NCBI GenBank assembly: GCA_040390855.1
Contig: JAZJXO010000032.1
Span: 1 to 55,877 of the forward strand
Length of the DNA stretch: 55,877 bases
DNA from: Parvibaculum sp040390855
GTDB taxonomy: Bacteria > Pseudomonadota > Alphaproteobacteria > Parvibaculales > Parvibaculaceae
Direction of reading: 5' to 3'
Shown here piece after piece: positions 33,027 through 41,184 of the stretch. A program made the position numbers and the translations under genes. Each line of letters opens with the position of its first letter. Positions within the stretch are counted from its first letter, which is position 1. A model generated the notes under the pieces. It was not told the DNA's origin. It ran no database searches and was given only the letters and a program-made list of their open reading frames with translations.

Positions 33027-33860
33027 TCAATCGGCCTCGTCATCTTCAATGTTGAAGGGGTTTGCGCCGTAGCGGTGCAGGCCCGGACCATTGACCTCAA
33101 GCCAATGCGTTGCCGTCTTGTAATTCGGCAACGCTTTTTCAACCAAAGCCCAGAAATGACGGCCATGATTCATGTGCCTGAGATGCGCGACCTCATGTGC
33201 GGCAACATAGTCGAGCACATGGGAGGGCGCCATGATGAGACGCCACGAGAAGGAAAGCGCGCGCGAGGGCGAGCAGGACCCCCAGCGGCTTGTCTGGTCG
33301 CGCATGGTGATCCGGGCAGGTCGTACGTCAAAGACGCTCGCGTGAAAGAGCGCCCGTTCATTGAGTTCGTCCCTGGCGCGGGCCTTGAGCCAGTCGGTGA
33401 CGCGGCGCTCGGTGAAGCCGATGTCGCCGCTCACGCAGATTTCGGGCATACCGCCCGTCTCGCCCGAACCGCGCCGCCAGACGGGGCCTTGCCCTGCGGC
33501 GAGCGCCAGACTGCGCGGCACATGACGGATCAGATGCATCCGCCCGTGATAGGGAATTTCAGCGCCCGCAACGAATGGCACAGGGGTCGGCACATGTTCC
33601 AGCCGCTCGGCAATCCATGCGCGCTGCTCTTGGGCAAAGGCGAGCGCCTGCCCCATGGCGCGTTTGGTGGGCGATGTGACCTGCACGGAACCGGCGGCCA
33701 GATCGACGCGCACGATGATGCGCCGCGCGCGCGGATTATGGAGCGCCGTCACCGGCACCCTGCGACCGTCAATGTCGAGATAGTCGATATGCAACTGGGC
33801 GTGACTTTTGGACGGGTGTGTCGCCCGGAGGGGTTTGGTCGAGGGAACGCGTTTGGACAT
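33027..33860 (-). CDS. YgjP/DUF45-like zinc metallohydrolase (M48-related)
   Basis: A 277-residue protein of the YgjP (DUF45) family, predicted metal-dependent hydrolases of unknown substrate. The N-terminal half has RRIIVRVDLAAGSVQVTSPTKRAM. The metal site is AAHEVAHLRHMNHGRHFWALVE, with HExxH and further histidines in the helix that follows. The family signature MRDQTSRWGSCSPSRALSFSWRLIMAP precedes it. No signal peptide or membrane segment; probably cytosolic. It is convergent with the penicillin-binding protein. Confidence 0.85.
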   Translation of the reverse strand: MSKRVPSTKPLRATHPSKSHAQLHIDYLDIDGRRVPVTALHNPRARRIIVRVDLAAGSVQVTSPTKRAMGQALAFAQEQRAWIAERLEHVPTPVPFVAGAEIPYHGRMHLIRHVPRSLALAAGQGPVWRRGSGETGGMPEICVSGDIGFTERRVTDWLKARARDELNERALFHASVFDVRPARITMRDQTSRWGSCSPSRALSFSWRLIMAPSHVLDYVAAHEVAHLRHMNHGRHFWALVEKALPNYKTATHWLEVNGPGLHRYGANPFNIEDDEAD

Positions 33861-33926
33861 GGCGGGGCGGACTTTCAGACGAAAATATGCACATCACCGA
33901 TAAACAGGTGCGAAGCGTCCCTGATG

Positions 33927-34000
33927 TCCTGAAGGTGCAATGCCCTGAAGGTACAATGCCCTGAAGGTACAATGCCCTGAAGGTACAATGTCCCGAAGGT
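33927..34000 (+). repeat. 16-bp tandem repeat array, about 4.6 copies
   Basis: Unit ccctgaaggtacaatg. Three exact copies lie at 33943-33958, 33959-33974 and 33975-33990. A 5' copy at 33927-33942 has 2 mismatches, and a partial 3' copy (tcccgaaggt) ends at 34000. There are no spacers, so it is a minisatellite rather than a CRISPR. It lies upstream of the YgjP-like gene start (33860), possibly within its promoter region. Confidence 0.95.
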
Positions 34001-34137
34001 TTCGGCCCCTCTGGCGTCAGGCTCGAATCACATCTGAAGCATGACACGATTTGGTCGATGGATAGGGTTTGTTGAAGGGAGCGCTCCAACTATTTGTCGC
34101 CCTGTGTCCCCCGCGACACCGGCGCAATGTCTGCGCC

Positions 34138-34169
34138 AAAAAGACCGGAGAGGTTTCCCGCTCCGGCCT
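34138..34169 (-). terminator. Rho-independent terminator of leuA
   Basis: Read on the minus strand: aggccggag, 10-base loop, ctccggtct, then T-run (plus-strand A at 34138-34142). The 9-bp stem has one G-U pair. It begins 35 bp after the leuA stop. Confidence 0.8.
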
Positions 34170-34204
34170 TCACAATTACGTCAGACTGTTGGTGTCAGAT
34201 CGCT

Positions 34205-35893
34205 TTAAGCCCCGTTATAAAGGGTTTTTTGTTCCTCGCCCGTGTGGCGGCGGGCGGCGCGGTTGGCGGCGCTGATCACGGCCTTGAACGAGGCGGTGAT
34301 GATATTGGGGTCGATGCCGACACCATAAACATCGCCTGCCTGACCCGTTTCCGCCACTTCGACAAAAGCGACGGCGCGCGCGTCAGCGCCGGACCCCAGC
34401 GAATGTTCGTCATAATGGCGGACCTGCACCGGCACATTGAGCGCTTTCATAAAGGCATCGATAGGCCCGTTGCCGAGACCTGTCAGTTCCTCGTCCTTGC
34501 CGAAGCGCCGTATACGGAGCTTCACGCCCTGCTTGCCCCCTTCGTCAAAGAGCGTGTGGCCGACATATTCCAGAGGGCTTCCCGATTTGAGATATTCCGT
34601 TTCGAAAATGGACCAGATGTCAGCCGCCGTCACTTCCTTGCCTGTGTCGTCTGTCACTTTCTGGACGGCGGACGAGAACTCGACTTGCAGACGGCGCGGC
34701 AATACCAGCCCGTATTCGGCTTCGAGAAGATAGGAAATCCCGCCTTTGCCCGACTGGCTGTTCACACGGATGATGCTCTCGTAAGTGCGGCCCAAATCCG
34801 CCGGATCAACCGGCAGATAAGGCACTTCCCAGATGTCGCCCTCTTTGCGTGCGGCCAGCCCCTTCTTGATCGCATCCTGATGCGAGCCGGAGAAGGCCGT
34901 AAAGACCAGATCGCCCACATAAGGGTGACGGGGATGGGTGGGCAACTGGGTGCAATACTCGACCGTGCGCGCCATTTCGTTGATTTGCGAGAAGTCGAGG
35001 CCGGGATCAACCCCTTGCGAATAGAGATTGAGCGCCAGCGTCACCAAATCGACATTGCCCGTGCGTTCACCGTTCGACAGCAGACAGCCCTCGATGCGGT
35101 CGGCACCGGCCATGAAGCCGAGTTCGGCCGCCGCCACCGCCGTGCCGCGGTCATTATGGGGATGCAGCGACAGAATGATGCCGTCGCGGCGCTTGAGGTT
35201 CCGATGCATCCATTCGATCTGGTCGGCATAGATATTGGGTGTCGCCATTTCCACCGTCGCGGGCAGATTGACGATCATCTTGTTGTCGGGCCGCGCGTCC
35301 CAGATTTCGCTGACCGCATCAACAACTTCCTTGGCAAAGTCGAGTTCGGTGCCGGAAAAGACTTCGGGGCTGTATTGAAAGCGCCAGTCGGTCTTGGGTT
35401 GTTGGGCCGCGATCTCTTTGATGAGCTTGGCGCTTTCCGTCGCAATGGACTTGACGCCCTGCTTGCCGAGACCGAACACAGTCTCGCGGAAATTGGGCGC
35501 GGTGGCATTATAGAGATGGACGATGGCGCTTTTCGCGCCGACAAGGCTTTCCATCGTGCGTTTGATCAGTTCGTCGCGTGCCTGTGTCAGCACTTCGAGG
35601 CGCACACCGTCGGGAATGCGGTTTTCCTCGATGAGCTTGCGGATGAAATCGAAATCCGTCTGCGAGGCCGAGGGAAAGCCCGCTTCGATTTCCTTGAAAC
35701 CGATTTTGATCAGCAGGTCCCACATACGCAATTTGCGGTCGGCATTCATCGGCTCGAACAGCGACTGGTTGCCGTCGCGCAGATCGGTGCTCATCCAGAT
35801 CGGCGGCGCGGTCAGCACTTTATTGGGCCATTGGCGATCCGGCAGATTGATGGGCGGGAAGGCGCGGTATTTGTTTGAGGGTGTCTTCAACAT
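34205..35893 (-). CDS. leuA: 2-isopropylmalate synthase (long, LeuA2-type)
   Basis: First committed enzyme of leucine synthesis: condenses acetyl-CoA with 2-oxoisovalerate. It has 562 residues, the longer form also found in actinobacteria and yeast. The TIM-barrel start PPIWMSTDLRDGNQSLFEPM gives the metal-binding Asp. HPHNDRGTAVAAAELG has the HxH metal ligands, and GNGERTGNVD-like LLSNGERTGNVDLVTLAL is present. The C-terminal ~130 residues (RIRRFGKDEELTGLGNGPIDAF to VYGVGIDPNIITASFKAVISAANR) are the allosteric leucine-binding domain. ATG at 35893 is preceded by ttggaga. A leucine-rich leader peptide and its own promoter lie upstream, so transcription attenuation as well as feedback inhibition is likely. 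Confidence 0.95.
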   Translation of the reverse strand: MLKTPSNKYRAFPPINLPDRQWPNKVLTAPPIWMSTDLRDGNQSLFEPMNADRKLRMWDLLIKIGFKEIEAGFPSASQTDFDFIRKLIEENRIPDGVRLEVLTQARDELIKRTMESLVGAKSAIVHLYNATAPNFRETVFGLGKQGVKSIATESAKLIKEIAAQQPKTDWRFQYSPEVFSGTELDFAKEVVDAVSEIWDARPDNKMIVNLPATVEMATPNIYADQIEWMHRNLKRRDGIILSLHPHNDRGTAVAAAELGFMAGADRIEGCLLSNGERTGNVDLVTLALNLYSQGVDPGLDFSQINEMARTVEYCTQLPTHPRHPYVGDLVFTAFSGSHQDAIKKGLAARKEGDIWEVPYLPVDPADLGRTYESIIRVNSQSGKGGISYLLEAEYGLVLPRRLQVEFSSAVQKVTDDTGKEVTAADIWSIFETEYLKSGSPLEYVGHTLFDEGGKQGVKLRIRRFGKDEELTGLGNGPIDAFMKALNVPVQVRHYDEHSLGSGADARAVAFVEVAETGQAGDVYGVGIDPNIITASFKAVISAANRAARRHTGEEQKTLYNGA

Positions 35894-35949
35894 GATGTGT
35901 CTCCAAAATTCGAATGAGGTGTGGCGGAGACGTGTTATCCAAACACGCG

Positions 35950-35986
35950 ACGGCCGGACTGCCACGGGCGCAAGGTCCGGCAGTCG
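35950..35986 (-). promoter_or_regulatory. Hairpin between the leader peptide and leuA (attenuator candidate)
   Basis: On the minus strand gactgccggac (35976-35986) can pair with gtccggccgtc (35950-35960) over 11 bp with one mismatch and a 15-base loop. The alternative stem gactgcc/ggcagtc competes for the same bases. The hairpin ends about 55 bases before the leuA ATG. A classic U-run is absent (gcgtgttt follows), so it may be a Rho-assisted attenuator or affect translation rather than a textbook terminator. Confidence 0.5.
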
Positions 35987-36156
35987 GGTTTAAGTCGCAG
36001 CGCGGCCTTGTGTGAGGTCGGCGGTGTTGACTGGGTCATGCTGAAATCTGCGGTCATTTTAATATCATTTCGGACGAGTGCCTAAGCCGGATTAGGGCTT
36101 TGCGGCGTATCGGTCAAGAACAGGAATGCAAAGGGGCAGGGATCAGGGGTCTTCGT

Positions 36157-36249
36157 TCAGGCACGAAGAAGCGTAAGCTCAAGGCCTAGGGCCGGTTTGA
36201 GCTTGAGCAGAGCGGCGCAGGGCGCAGCATATGCAATCTGTTGATCCAT
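36157..36249 (-). CDS. leuL: Leucine leader peptide (leuL), 30 codons
   Basis: A 30-codon frame, 263 bp upstream of the leuA ATG, encodes a peptide beginning MDQQIAYAAPCAALLKLK and ending LGLELTLLRA, with eight leucines between residues 14 and 28. The density and position are the hallmark of ribosome-mediated attenuation leaders. The leucine codons fall in a self-complementary segment: aagctcaa (36200-36207) and ttgagctt (36178-36185) on the minus strand pair around ggccctaggcc, so ribosome position would alter folding. The ATG (36247-36249) lies 7-10 bases after the -10 element, so the mRNA probably begins at or within a base or two of AUG and the leader is leaderless, as known for the Sinorhizobium trp leader. 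Confidence 0.82.
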   Translation of the reverse strand: MDQQIAYAAPCAALLKLKPALGLELTLLRA

Positions 36250-36256
36250 GGCGGCA

Positions 36257-36285
36257 AACCTAGTGGGGCGCTGGCCACCCGTCAA
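36257..36285 (-). promoter_or_regulatory. Promoter of the leuL-leuA transcript
   Basis: On the minus strand TTGACG (36285-36280) and TAGGTT (36262-36257) are 17 bp apart. The expected start site, 6-8 bases after the -10, falls at about 36249-36251, at the leader peptide ATG. The promoter lies just beyond the stop of the SCO gene encoded upstream on the same strand. Confidence 0.72.
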
Positions 36286-36305
36286 GCGGGTCCGAAAAAT
36301 GCCGC

Positions 36306-36929
36306 TCACATGAGGCTTTTGATCTTTTCGGCCATTTTGTCGGGCGTCGTGCCGGGGCCGAAAAATGCCAGATACTTGCCGTCAGGACCCATCAGATAAA
36401 CGACCGAGGAGTGATCCATCGTGTAGTCATCGCTCGATGTCTCGTCTTTGACCTTTTCGTAAAAGACCCGGTATTCCTTGGCGACCTTGGCGAGTTCGTC
36501 GGGTGTGCCGACAAGCCCCTTGAGGCGCGGGCTGAATTGTTTGACATAGGGGCCGATGACCTCAACCGTGTCGCGGGCGGGGTCGACCGTGATAAAAATG
36601 GGCGTCACCTTGTCGCCGTCAGGTCCGAGCGCCGCCAGCGCCGCCGTCATCGCCTGAAGCTCGGTCGGGCAAACGTCAGGGCAGGACGTGAAGCCGAAAT
36701 AAAGAAGCATAAATTTGCCGGTAAAATCGGCCTCCGTTACCCTCTTGCCGGTCTCGTCGGTGAGCGTGAAAGGGCCACCGATCATGGCCGTGCCGGTGCT
36801 TTGCGCCGCACCGGCCTCGCCCGATGGGCCTGCCGTTACGGACGTTTCGCCCGCCCGCCAAAGAAGAACACCGGCGATCAGCGCGATCACAAGGGCGGCC
36901 CCGAGAATAAGGGGATTGTAACGTTGCAT
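36306..36929 (-). CDS. SCO1/SenC family copper chaperone
   Basis: Membrane-anchored, thioredoxin-fold copper protein of 207 residues that helps assemble the CuA site of cytochrome c oxidase. An N-terminal anchor (YNPLILGAALVIALIAGVLLW) precedes a periplasmic domain. The copper ligands are the CPDVCP motif (FGFTSCPDVCPTELQAM) and the histidine in YTMDHSSVVYLMGPDGKYLAFF. The thioredoxin-like ITVDPARDTVEVIGPYVKQF is typical. In Rhodobacter the homologue PrrC sits between prrB and prrA; here regB/regA lie 2-4 kb away. No oxidase genes are in the window. Two tandem ATGs exist; the second better fits the gcgagg site. Confidence 0.92.
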   Translation of the reverse strand: MQRYNPLILGAALVIALIAGVLLWRAGETSVTAGPSGEAGAAQSTGTAMIGGPFTLTDETGKRVTEADFTGKFMLLYFGFTSCPDVCPTELQAMTAALAALGPDGDKVTPIFITVDPARDTVEVIGPYVKQFSPRLKGLVGTPDELAKVAKEYRVFYEKVKDETSSDDYTMDHSSVVYLMGPDGKYLAFFGPGTTPDKMAEKIKSLM

Positions 36930-37069
36930 CATGTCCTCGCCTTAGATTGGCCCGACTATTGGTTTATTATGCATCTCGCGCCTACTTTATAAGAAGCATG
37001 GCTCACTTTATCAGATGCATCCTGTAAGATGAGCCCAAGGGGTAAGACTACATCTTCGAGAGACAAGTG

Positions 37070-37693
37070 ATGAGTGACCAAGTGACACGGGCGAAGCGGA
37101 CAAAACATTTTTCGGCGGCAGGCGGCATCGCGCTCTGGGTGGCTATGTTCGTTTATGCGGGCAACGCGCCGGTCTGGGCGCAGGGCGATGAAATTTTCCC
37201 CGGTCAGAATATGACACTGCCAGACAATGACCTTATCGACGCCGCCGCCGCTGGTGACATTGGCGCTATGCGCAATGCGCTGATGCGGGGCATTCCGGCA
37301 GATGACGGCGGTATTGATTACGTCCCCGCCATTGTCGTCGCCGCGAACAACGGCCATTTGGACGCGGTCCTCTTCCTGTTGTCAAAAGGGGCAAACCCCA
37401 ACCGCAAGGCGCGCGACGGACGCACTGCTCTGTCGGTCGCCGCCCGCAATGGCAATACAGGCATTGCAAGTCTGCTGCTTGATGCCAAAGCGGATCCGAA
37501 CCTCATCGCCGACAATGGTGACAGCCCGCTTTTCATCGCCGTGCGCTCGCGTCGAACCGCTATCGTGAAGCTCCTCATCGACCATAAGGTCGACCTCACC
37601 GACACCGACATCACAGGCCGCACGGCGCTTGACGAGGCTGAAGAGCGCAATTTCAATGATATTGCCCAGCTTTTGCGCGATGCAGGTGCATGA
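37070..37693 (+). CDS. Exported ankyrin-repeat protein
   Basis: A 207-residue protein with an N-terminal signal-like segment (GIALWVAMFVYAGNAPVWAQ) and about four ankyrin repeats from residue 50: DLIDAAAAGDIGAMRNALMRG, YVPAIVVAANNGHLDAVLFLLSKGANPN, GRTALSVAARNGNTGIASLLLDAKADPN, DSPLFIAVRSRRTAIVKLLIDHKVDL and GRTALDEAEERNFNDIAQLLRDAG. Ankyrin repeats mediate protein contacts; the partner is unknown. The ATG at 37070 overlaps a GTG at 37067; the site cgagag lies upstream. It is divergent from SCO and followed by the metallo-hydrolase gene after 53 bp. Confidence 0.82.
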   Translation: MSDQVTRAKRTKHFSAAGGIALWVAMFVYAGNAPVWAQGDEIFPGQNMTLPDNDLIDAAAAGDIGAMRNALMRGIPADDGGIDYVPAIVVAANNGHLDAVLFLLSKGANPNRKARDGRTALSVAARNGNTGIASLLLDAKADPNLIADNGDSPLFIAVRSRRTAIVKLLIDHKVDLTDTDITGRTALDEAEERNFNDIAQLLRDAGA

Positions 37694-37746
37694 GCGGCGC
37701 GATCTGCCCTTTCAATCGCGCCGTTCCGCCCTATGTTTAGAAGGCT

Positions 37747-38967
37747 ATGGCGACCACGAAAAAACCATCTGTTGAAAGTGAACTGCGTCGGGGCAATCCG
37801 GACAGCAAAACCGCGCGTCTGAAGCACCGGATCAAATCGTCGAAGATCAAAAATAAAATCCATCGCGCCAGCGCCAAGATCATCGGCGCGGACGGTCCTG
37901 AACATCACAATGAGCATGGCGACGGTCATACGCATATTGTGGCCGGCACCGCTTTCCATGATCAGGGCGGCAAACCCTGGCATCATATGTCTGATGGTAC
38001 CTTCCGCAATCCGCGGGGCAGCCCGCGCCGCGCGCTCGGCCGCATGAAACATGCAGGCCCTTTCTTTTTTGAAATGTTGAAACGCGGCTCGCGTAAGGTG
38101 GAGGTGCCCGACGGTCATGTCCTGCCGCCCGAAATCGCCGTGCGCGATCTGCAACGCTATATTCATGGTACGGATGATTTTCTCACCTGGCTTGGCCACG
38201 CGGCTTTTCTTGTCCGCATGAACGGCCTCACGATTCTCACCGATCCTTATTTGACCTCCAATGCAGGCCCCAAAAATTTAGGCCCCAAACGCTTCGTCAA
38301 ATGTGGCATCCCCATCTCCTCATTGCCGCCCGTCGATGTGCTCGTCGTCAGCCACAATCATTATGATCATCTCGACGAGAAGGCGCTGGCGCGGCTCGCC
38401 CATAAAGCGACCATGACGGTCATCGTTCCGTTGAAGCTCGGTGTTTTTTTCCGCGAGCGCGGTTTCACCAATGTCATCGAGCTCGACTGGCATCAGTCCC
38501 ATGAGATCAATGGCGTCACCATCCGTGCGCTCCCTGTGGTCCATTGGTCGCGCCGTTCGGGTTTCGATACCAACCGCACGCTCTGGGCGGGTTATAGTTT
38601 TGTCAGCAGGACCCATTCGATGTTTTTCGGCGGTGACAGCGGCTATGGTCCCGTCTTCAAGGAAATCGGCGACCAGTACGGACCGTTCGATACGGCCCTG
38701 CTCGGCATCGGTGCCTACGAGCCGCGCGCCATGATGAAAGCCAGTCATGCCAATCCGGAGGAAGCGGTCCAGATGGCCCGTGATCTCAAGGCCGCCCGCG
38801 TCGTCGGGATGCATTGGGGCACAGTGCTTTTAACCGTCGAGCCACCTTTCGAGCCGCCGGTGCGTTTTCTGAAAGCAGGCGCAGAGCAGGGCTTTGCTGA
38901 CAGGGATGTCTGGATCATGGCGATCGGCGAGACGCGCCCCCTGCATGGCTGGCCGTCAAACCTCTGA
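37747..38967 (+). CDS. MBL-fold metallo-hydrolase, NAPE-PLD/UlaG-like
   Basis: A 406-residue metallo-beta-lactamase-fold protein. The metal motif is VVSHNHYDHLDEKAL (HxHxDH variant), preceded by ILTDPYLTSNAGP. Further ligands fit VVHWSRRSGFDTNRTLWAGYSF, FGGDSGYGPVFKEIG and VGMHWGTVLLTVEPP. This pattern is closest to N-acylphosphatidylethanolamine phospholipase D-like hydrolases, although no substrate can be assigned. The N-terminal ~140 residues are basic and then histidine-rich (HHNEHGDGHTHIVAG, residues about 53-67), with no signal peptide. The His-rich stretch might bind metal; that is speculation. It is followed by regB. Confidence 0.85.
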   Translation: MATTKKPSVESELRRGNPDSKTARLKHRIKSSKIKNKIHRASAKIIGADGPEHHNEHGDGHTHIVAGTAFHDQGGKPWHHMSDGTFRNPRGSPRRALGRMKHAGPFFFEMLKRGSRKVEVPDGHVLPPEIAVRDLQRYIHGTDDFLTWLGHAAFLVRMNGLTILTDPYLTSNAGPKNLGPKRFVKCGIPISSLPPVDVLVVSHNHYDHLDEKALARLAHKATMTVIVPLKLGVFFRERGFTNVIELDWHQSHEINGVTIRALPVVHWSRRSGFDTNRTLWAGYSFVSRTHSMFFGGDSGYGPVFKEIGDQYGPFDTALLGIGAYEPRAMMKASHANPEEAVQMARDLKAARVVGMHWGTVLLTVEPPFEPPVRFLKAGAEQGFADRDVWIMAIGETRPLHGWPSNL

Positions 38968-39079
38968 GCTTGCTCTTGGTGCAATCTAAACTCTGCCAGC
39001 GCCCCGATCCTTGCTACACTCATGCTTGCGACACTCAGACCTGATGTCAAAAAGGGGTGTGAGGCGAGGGAGAGAAAGA

Positions 39080-40480
39080 ATGACCATTGTTGAAGACGAT
39101 GCCGGCGGGATGCGCTGGGTCCGTCGCCGCCTCCTCAGCCCTGAAATGCGTCTGGGAGAGGTGGAAAGCGGGCGTGTGCGTCTGCAAACACTGGTGCTGT
39201 TGCGCTGGCTTGCCATAGCCGGTCAGCTAGTTGCCGTTCTCCTCGTCACCTTCTGGCTCGAATTTCCTCTGCCGCTCGGCCTCTGCCTTCTGGCGATTAT
39301 GGCCTCAGCCGGTCTCAACATTTTTCTGACATTGCGTTACCGCACAACGATCCGTCTGCCGGACTGGCAGGCGGCGGTCTATTTTGCCATCGACCTCGCG
39401 CAACTTGCGGTCCTGCTGTTTCTTACCGGCGGTCTGCAAAACCCGTTCGCACTTTTGTTCATGGCCCCTGTGACGATTTCAGCAACGACCTTGTCGCTGC
39501 GCTCAACCATCGCGTTGCTTTTCCTGTCCCTCGTCTATGTGACATCGCTCGCCTTTTTCCACATGCCTCTGCCGTGGCGACCGGACGAACATTTCGTCGT
39601 GCCTGATCTTTATCTCGTGGGCAACTGGGTCGCGATTTCATTGGGCCTTGCTTTCATGGCGGCCTATGCATGGCGGATTTCGCAGGAATCAAAACGTATG
39701 TCGGCGGCTTTGTCGGCAACGCAGTTCGTGCTCGCGCGTGCGCAACGTCTCTCTGCTCTGGACGGATTGGCCGCCGCGGCGGCGCATGAACTCGGCACCC
39801 CGCTCGGCACGATTGCCCTGGTCGCCAAAGAACTTTTGCGGGGTGGCTTGTCAGCAGAAGAAATGCGCGAAGATCTTGTGCTGCTTGCCAGTCAGGCCGA
39901 ACGCTGCAAGGAAATTCTGGGTCGTCTGTCGCGTGAGCCCGAAGGCGAGGACGCACTCTATTCGCGGCTCCCGCTTCATGTGCTTCTCGATGAGGTGATC
40001 AACCCGCATCGCGATCTCGATGTGCATTTCGCCGTCTCGATCCTGCCGGGCGAGCAGGAGACGACCGAACCTGAAATCTGGCGCCGTCCGGAAATTCTCT
40101 ACGGGCTCGGCAATTTTATCGAGAATGCGGCAGACTTCGCTAATTCCGAAGTCGCCCTCATCGTCGTCTACACGTCGGGTAAAATCATGCTCTCGATCAT
40201 TGATGACGGTCCGGGCTTTGCGCCGGACGTCATTGAAAAAATCGGCGAGCCCTATGTGACGACGAGGCCGCGCTCGCTCTCGCGAAGCGCGGGCGACGAT
40301 AGCGAGGGCGAGCATGAAGGCATGGGGCTCGGGTTCTTCATCGCCAAGACCCTCCTTGAACGTACCAAAGCCAAAGTCGAAATCGCCAACCGGCAGGACG
40401 GCAAGGCAGGGGCGCAGGTGACCGTCACCTGGCCGCGCGAGGCCATCGAGGCCGACAGCCCGTTTCCGTTAAGGGCCTGA
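39080..40480 (+). CDS. regB: Redox-sensing histidine kinase RegB/PrrB/ActS
   Basis: Membrane histidine kinase of 466 residues that responds to ubiquinone pool redox state and controls redox-regulated genes through RegA. Six hydrophobic helices span roughly residues 35-210. The quinone-linked GGLQNPF motif is in LFLTGGLQNPFALLFMAPVTISA. The H-box is AAAAHELGTPLGTIALVAKEL. The conserved redox-active cysteine of RegB occurs in QAERCKEILGRLS. N, G1 and G2 boxes read FIENAADFANSEV, IIDDGPGFAPDV and GEHEGMGLGFFIAKTLLERTKA. The ATG at 39080 follows a ggagaga site. regA lies 122 bp downstream, same strand. Confidence 0.93.
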   Translation: MTIVEDDAGGMRWVRRRLLSPEMRLGEVESGRVRLQTLVLLRWLAIAGQLVAVLLVTFWLEFPLPLGLCLLAIMASAGLNIFLTLRYRTTIRLPDWQAAVYFAIDLAQLAVLLFLTGGLQNPFALLFMAPVTISATTLSLRSTIALLFLSLVYVTSLAFFHMPLPWRPDEHFVVPDLYLVGNWVAISLGLAFMAAYAWRISQESKRMSAALSATQFVLARAQRLSALDGLAAAAAHELGTPLGTIALVAKELLRGGLSAEEMREDLVLLASQAERCKEILGRLSREPEGEDALYSRLPLHVLLDEVINPHRDLDVHFAVSILPGEQETTEPEIWRRPEILYGLGNFIENAADFANSEVALIVVYTSGKIMLSIIDDGPGFAPDVIEKIGEPYVTTRPRSLSRSAGDDSEGEHEGMGLGFFIAKTLLERTKAKVEIANRQDGKAGAQVTVTWPREAIEADSPFPLRA

Positions 40481-40602
40481 GCGCGGGTCATTAGGCAACT
40501 CTTTATCAAGCATTTCTATATATTGGCCTTCAATCCGCTTTCAGCCTAAAATCCCGCCCGTTTCGTGGTTCGCCTCAAATCCTCCAGCACAAGTGCACAA
40601 AC

Positions 40603-41169
40603 ATGACCGACAAAATTGAAGACGCTGCAAAGCCCTTCATTCCCGCAGACAGGACATTGCTGCTCGTCGATGACGATGCGCCTTTTCTCACGCGTCTTGC
40701 CCGTGCCATGGAAACACGCGGTTTTGAAGTGACGATTGCCAATACGGTGAAAGACGGCAAGGACATGGCGCGGGCGAAAAAGCCCGCCTTCGCCGTTGTC
40801 GATCTGCGTCTCGAAGACGGCAATGGTCTCGATGTGGTCGCCGCCGTGCAGGAAAGCCGCCCCGAGGCGCGTATCGTTGTGCTGACCGGCTACGGCAATA
40901 TCGCCACCGCCGTCGCCGCCGTGAAACTCGGCGCGGTCGATTATCTCGCCAAACCGTCGGACGCCGACGCGATTGAAGCCGCATTGCTCGCCAAAGAAGG
41001 TGACAAGGCCGACCCGCCGGAAAATCCGATGTCGGCCGATCGCGTGCGCTGGGAACATATCCAGCGCGTCTATGAGCTTTGCGACCGCAATGTTTCTGAA
41101 ACAGCGCGCCGCCTCAACATGCATCGCCGCACGCTACAGCGCATATTGGCCAAACGCGCACCAAAGTAA
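40603..41169 (+). CDS. regA: Redox response regulator RegA/PrrA/ActR
   Basis: Response regulator of 188 residues paired with RegB. The receiver has the acidic pocket LLLVDDDAPFL, the phosphorylation aspartate in FAVVDLRLEDGNGLDV, and the lysine in YLAKPSDADA. A proline-containing linker leads to a Fis-type helix-turn-helix DRVRWEHIQRVYELCDRNVSETARRLNMHRRTLQRILAKRAPK, nearly invariant in RegA/PrrA/ActR proteins. The cysteine within the HTH (ELCDRN) is part of that conserved stretch. The gene ends 15 bp before the convergent mmcB-like gene. Confidence 0.95.
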   Translation: MTDKIEDAAKPFIPADRTLLLVDDDAPFLTRLARAMETRGFEVTIANTVKDGKDMARAKKPAFAVVDLRLEDGNGLDVVAAVQESRPEARIVVLTGYGNIATAVAAVKLGAVDYLAKPSDADAIEAALLAKEGDKADPPENPMSADRVRWEHIQRVYELCDRNVSETARRLNMHRRTLQRILAKRAPK

Positions 41170-41184
41170 AACTGTCCGATCAGA

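Larger units (their letters stand above)
33861..34204 (-). other. Intergenic region between the YgjP-like gene and leuA
   Basis: About 344 bp holding a 16-bp tandem repeat array (33927-34000), a 10-bp palindrome ggagcgctcc (34079-34088), a small hairpin ggcgca/tgcgcc (34121-34137) and the leuA terminator (34138-34169). No gene is supported. Confidence 0.6.

Noticed and set aside
33927..34000. CRISPR array
   Set aside because: The repeats are head to tail without spacers and no cas genes are present.
34094..35878. 594-codon open frame antisense to leuA
   Set aside because: It lies opposite a clear leuA gene and has no recognisable domains. GC-rich codon bias leaves long antisense frames. The same holds for 42567-43997 (476 codons), 4269-5342 (357), 14108-15211 (367), 11543-12541 (332) and 1102-1818 (238).
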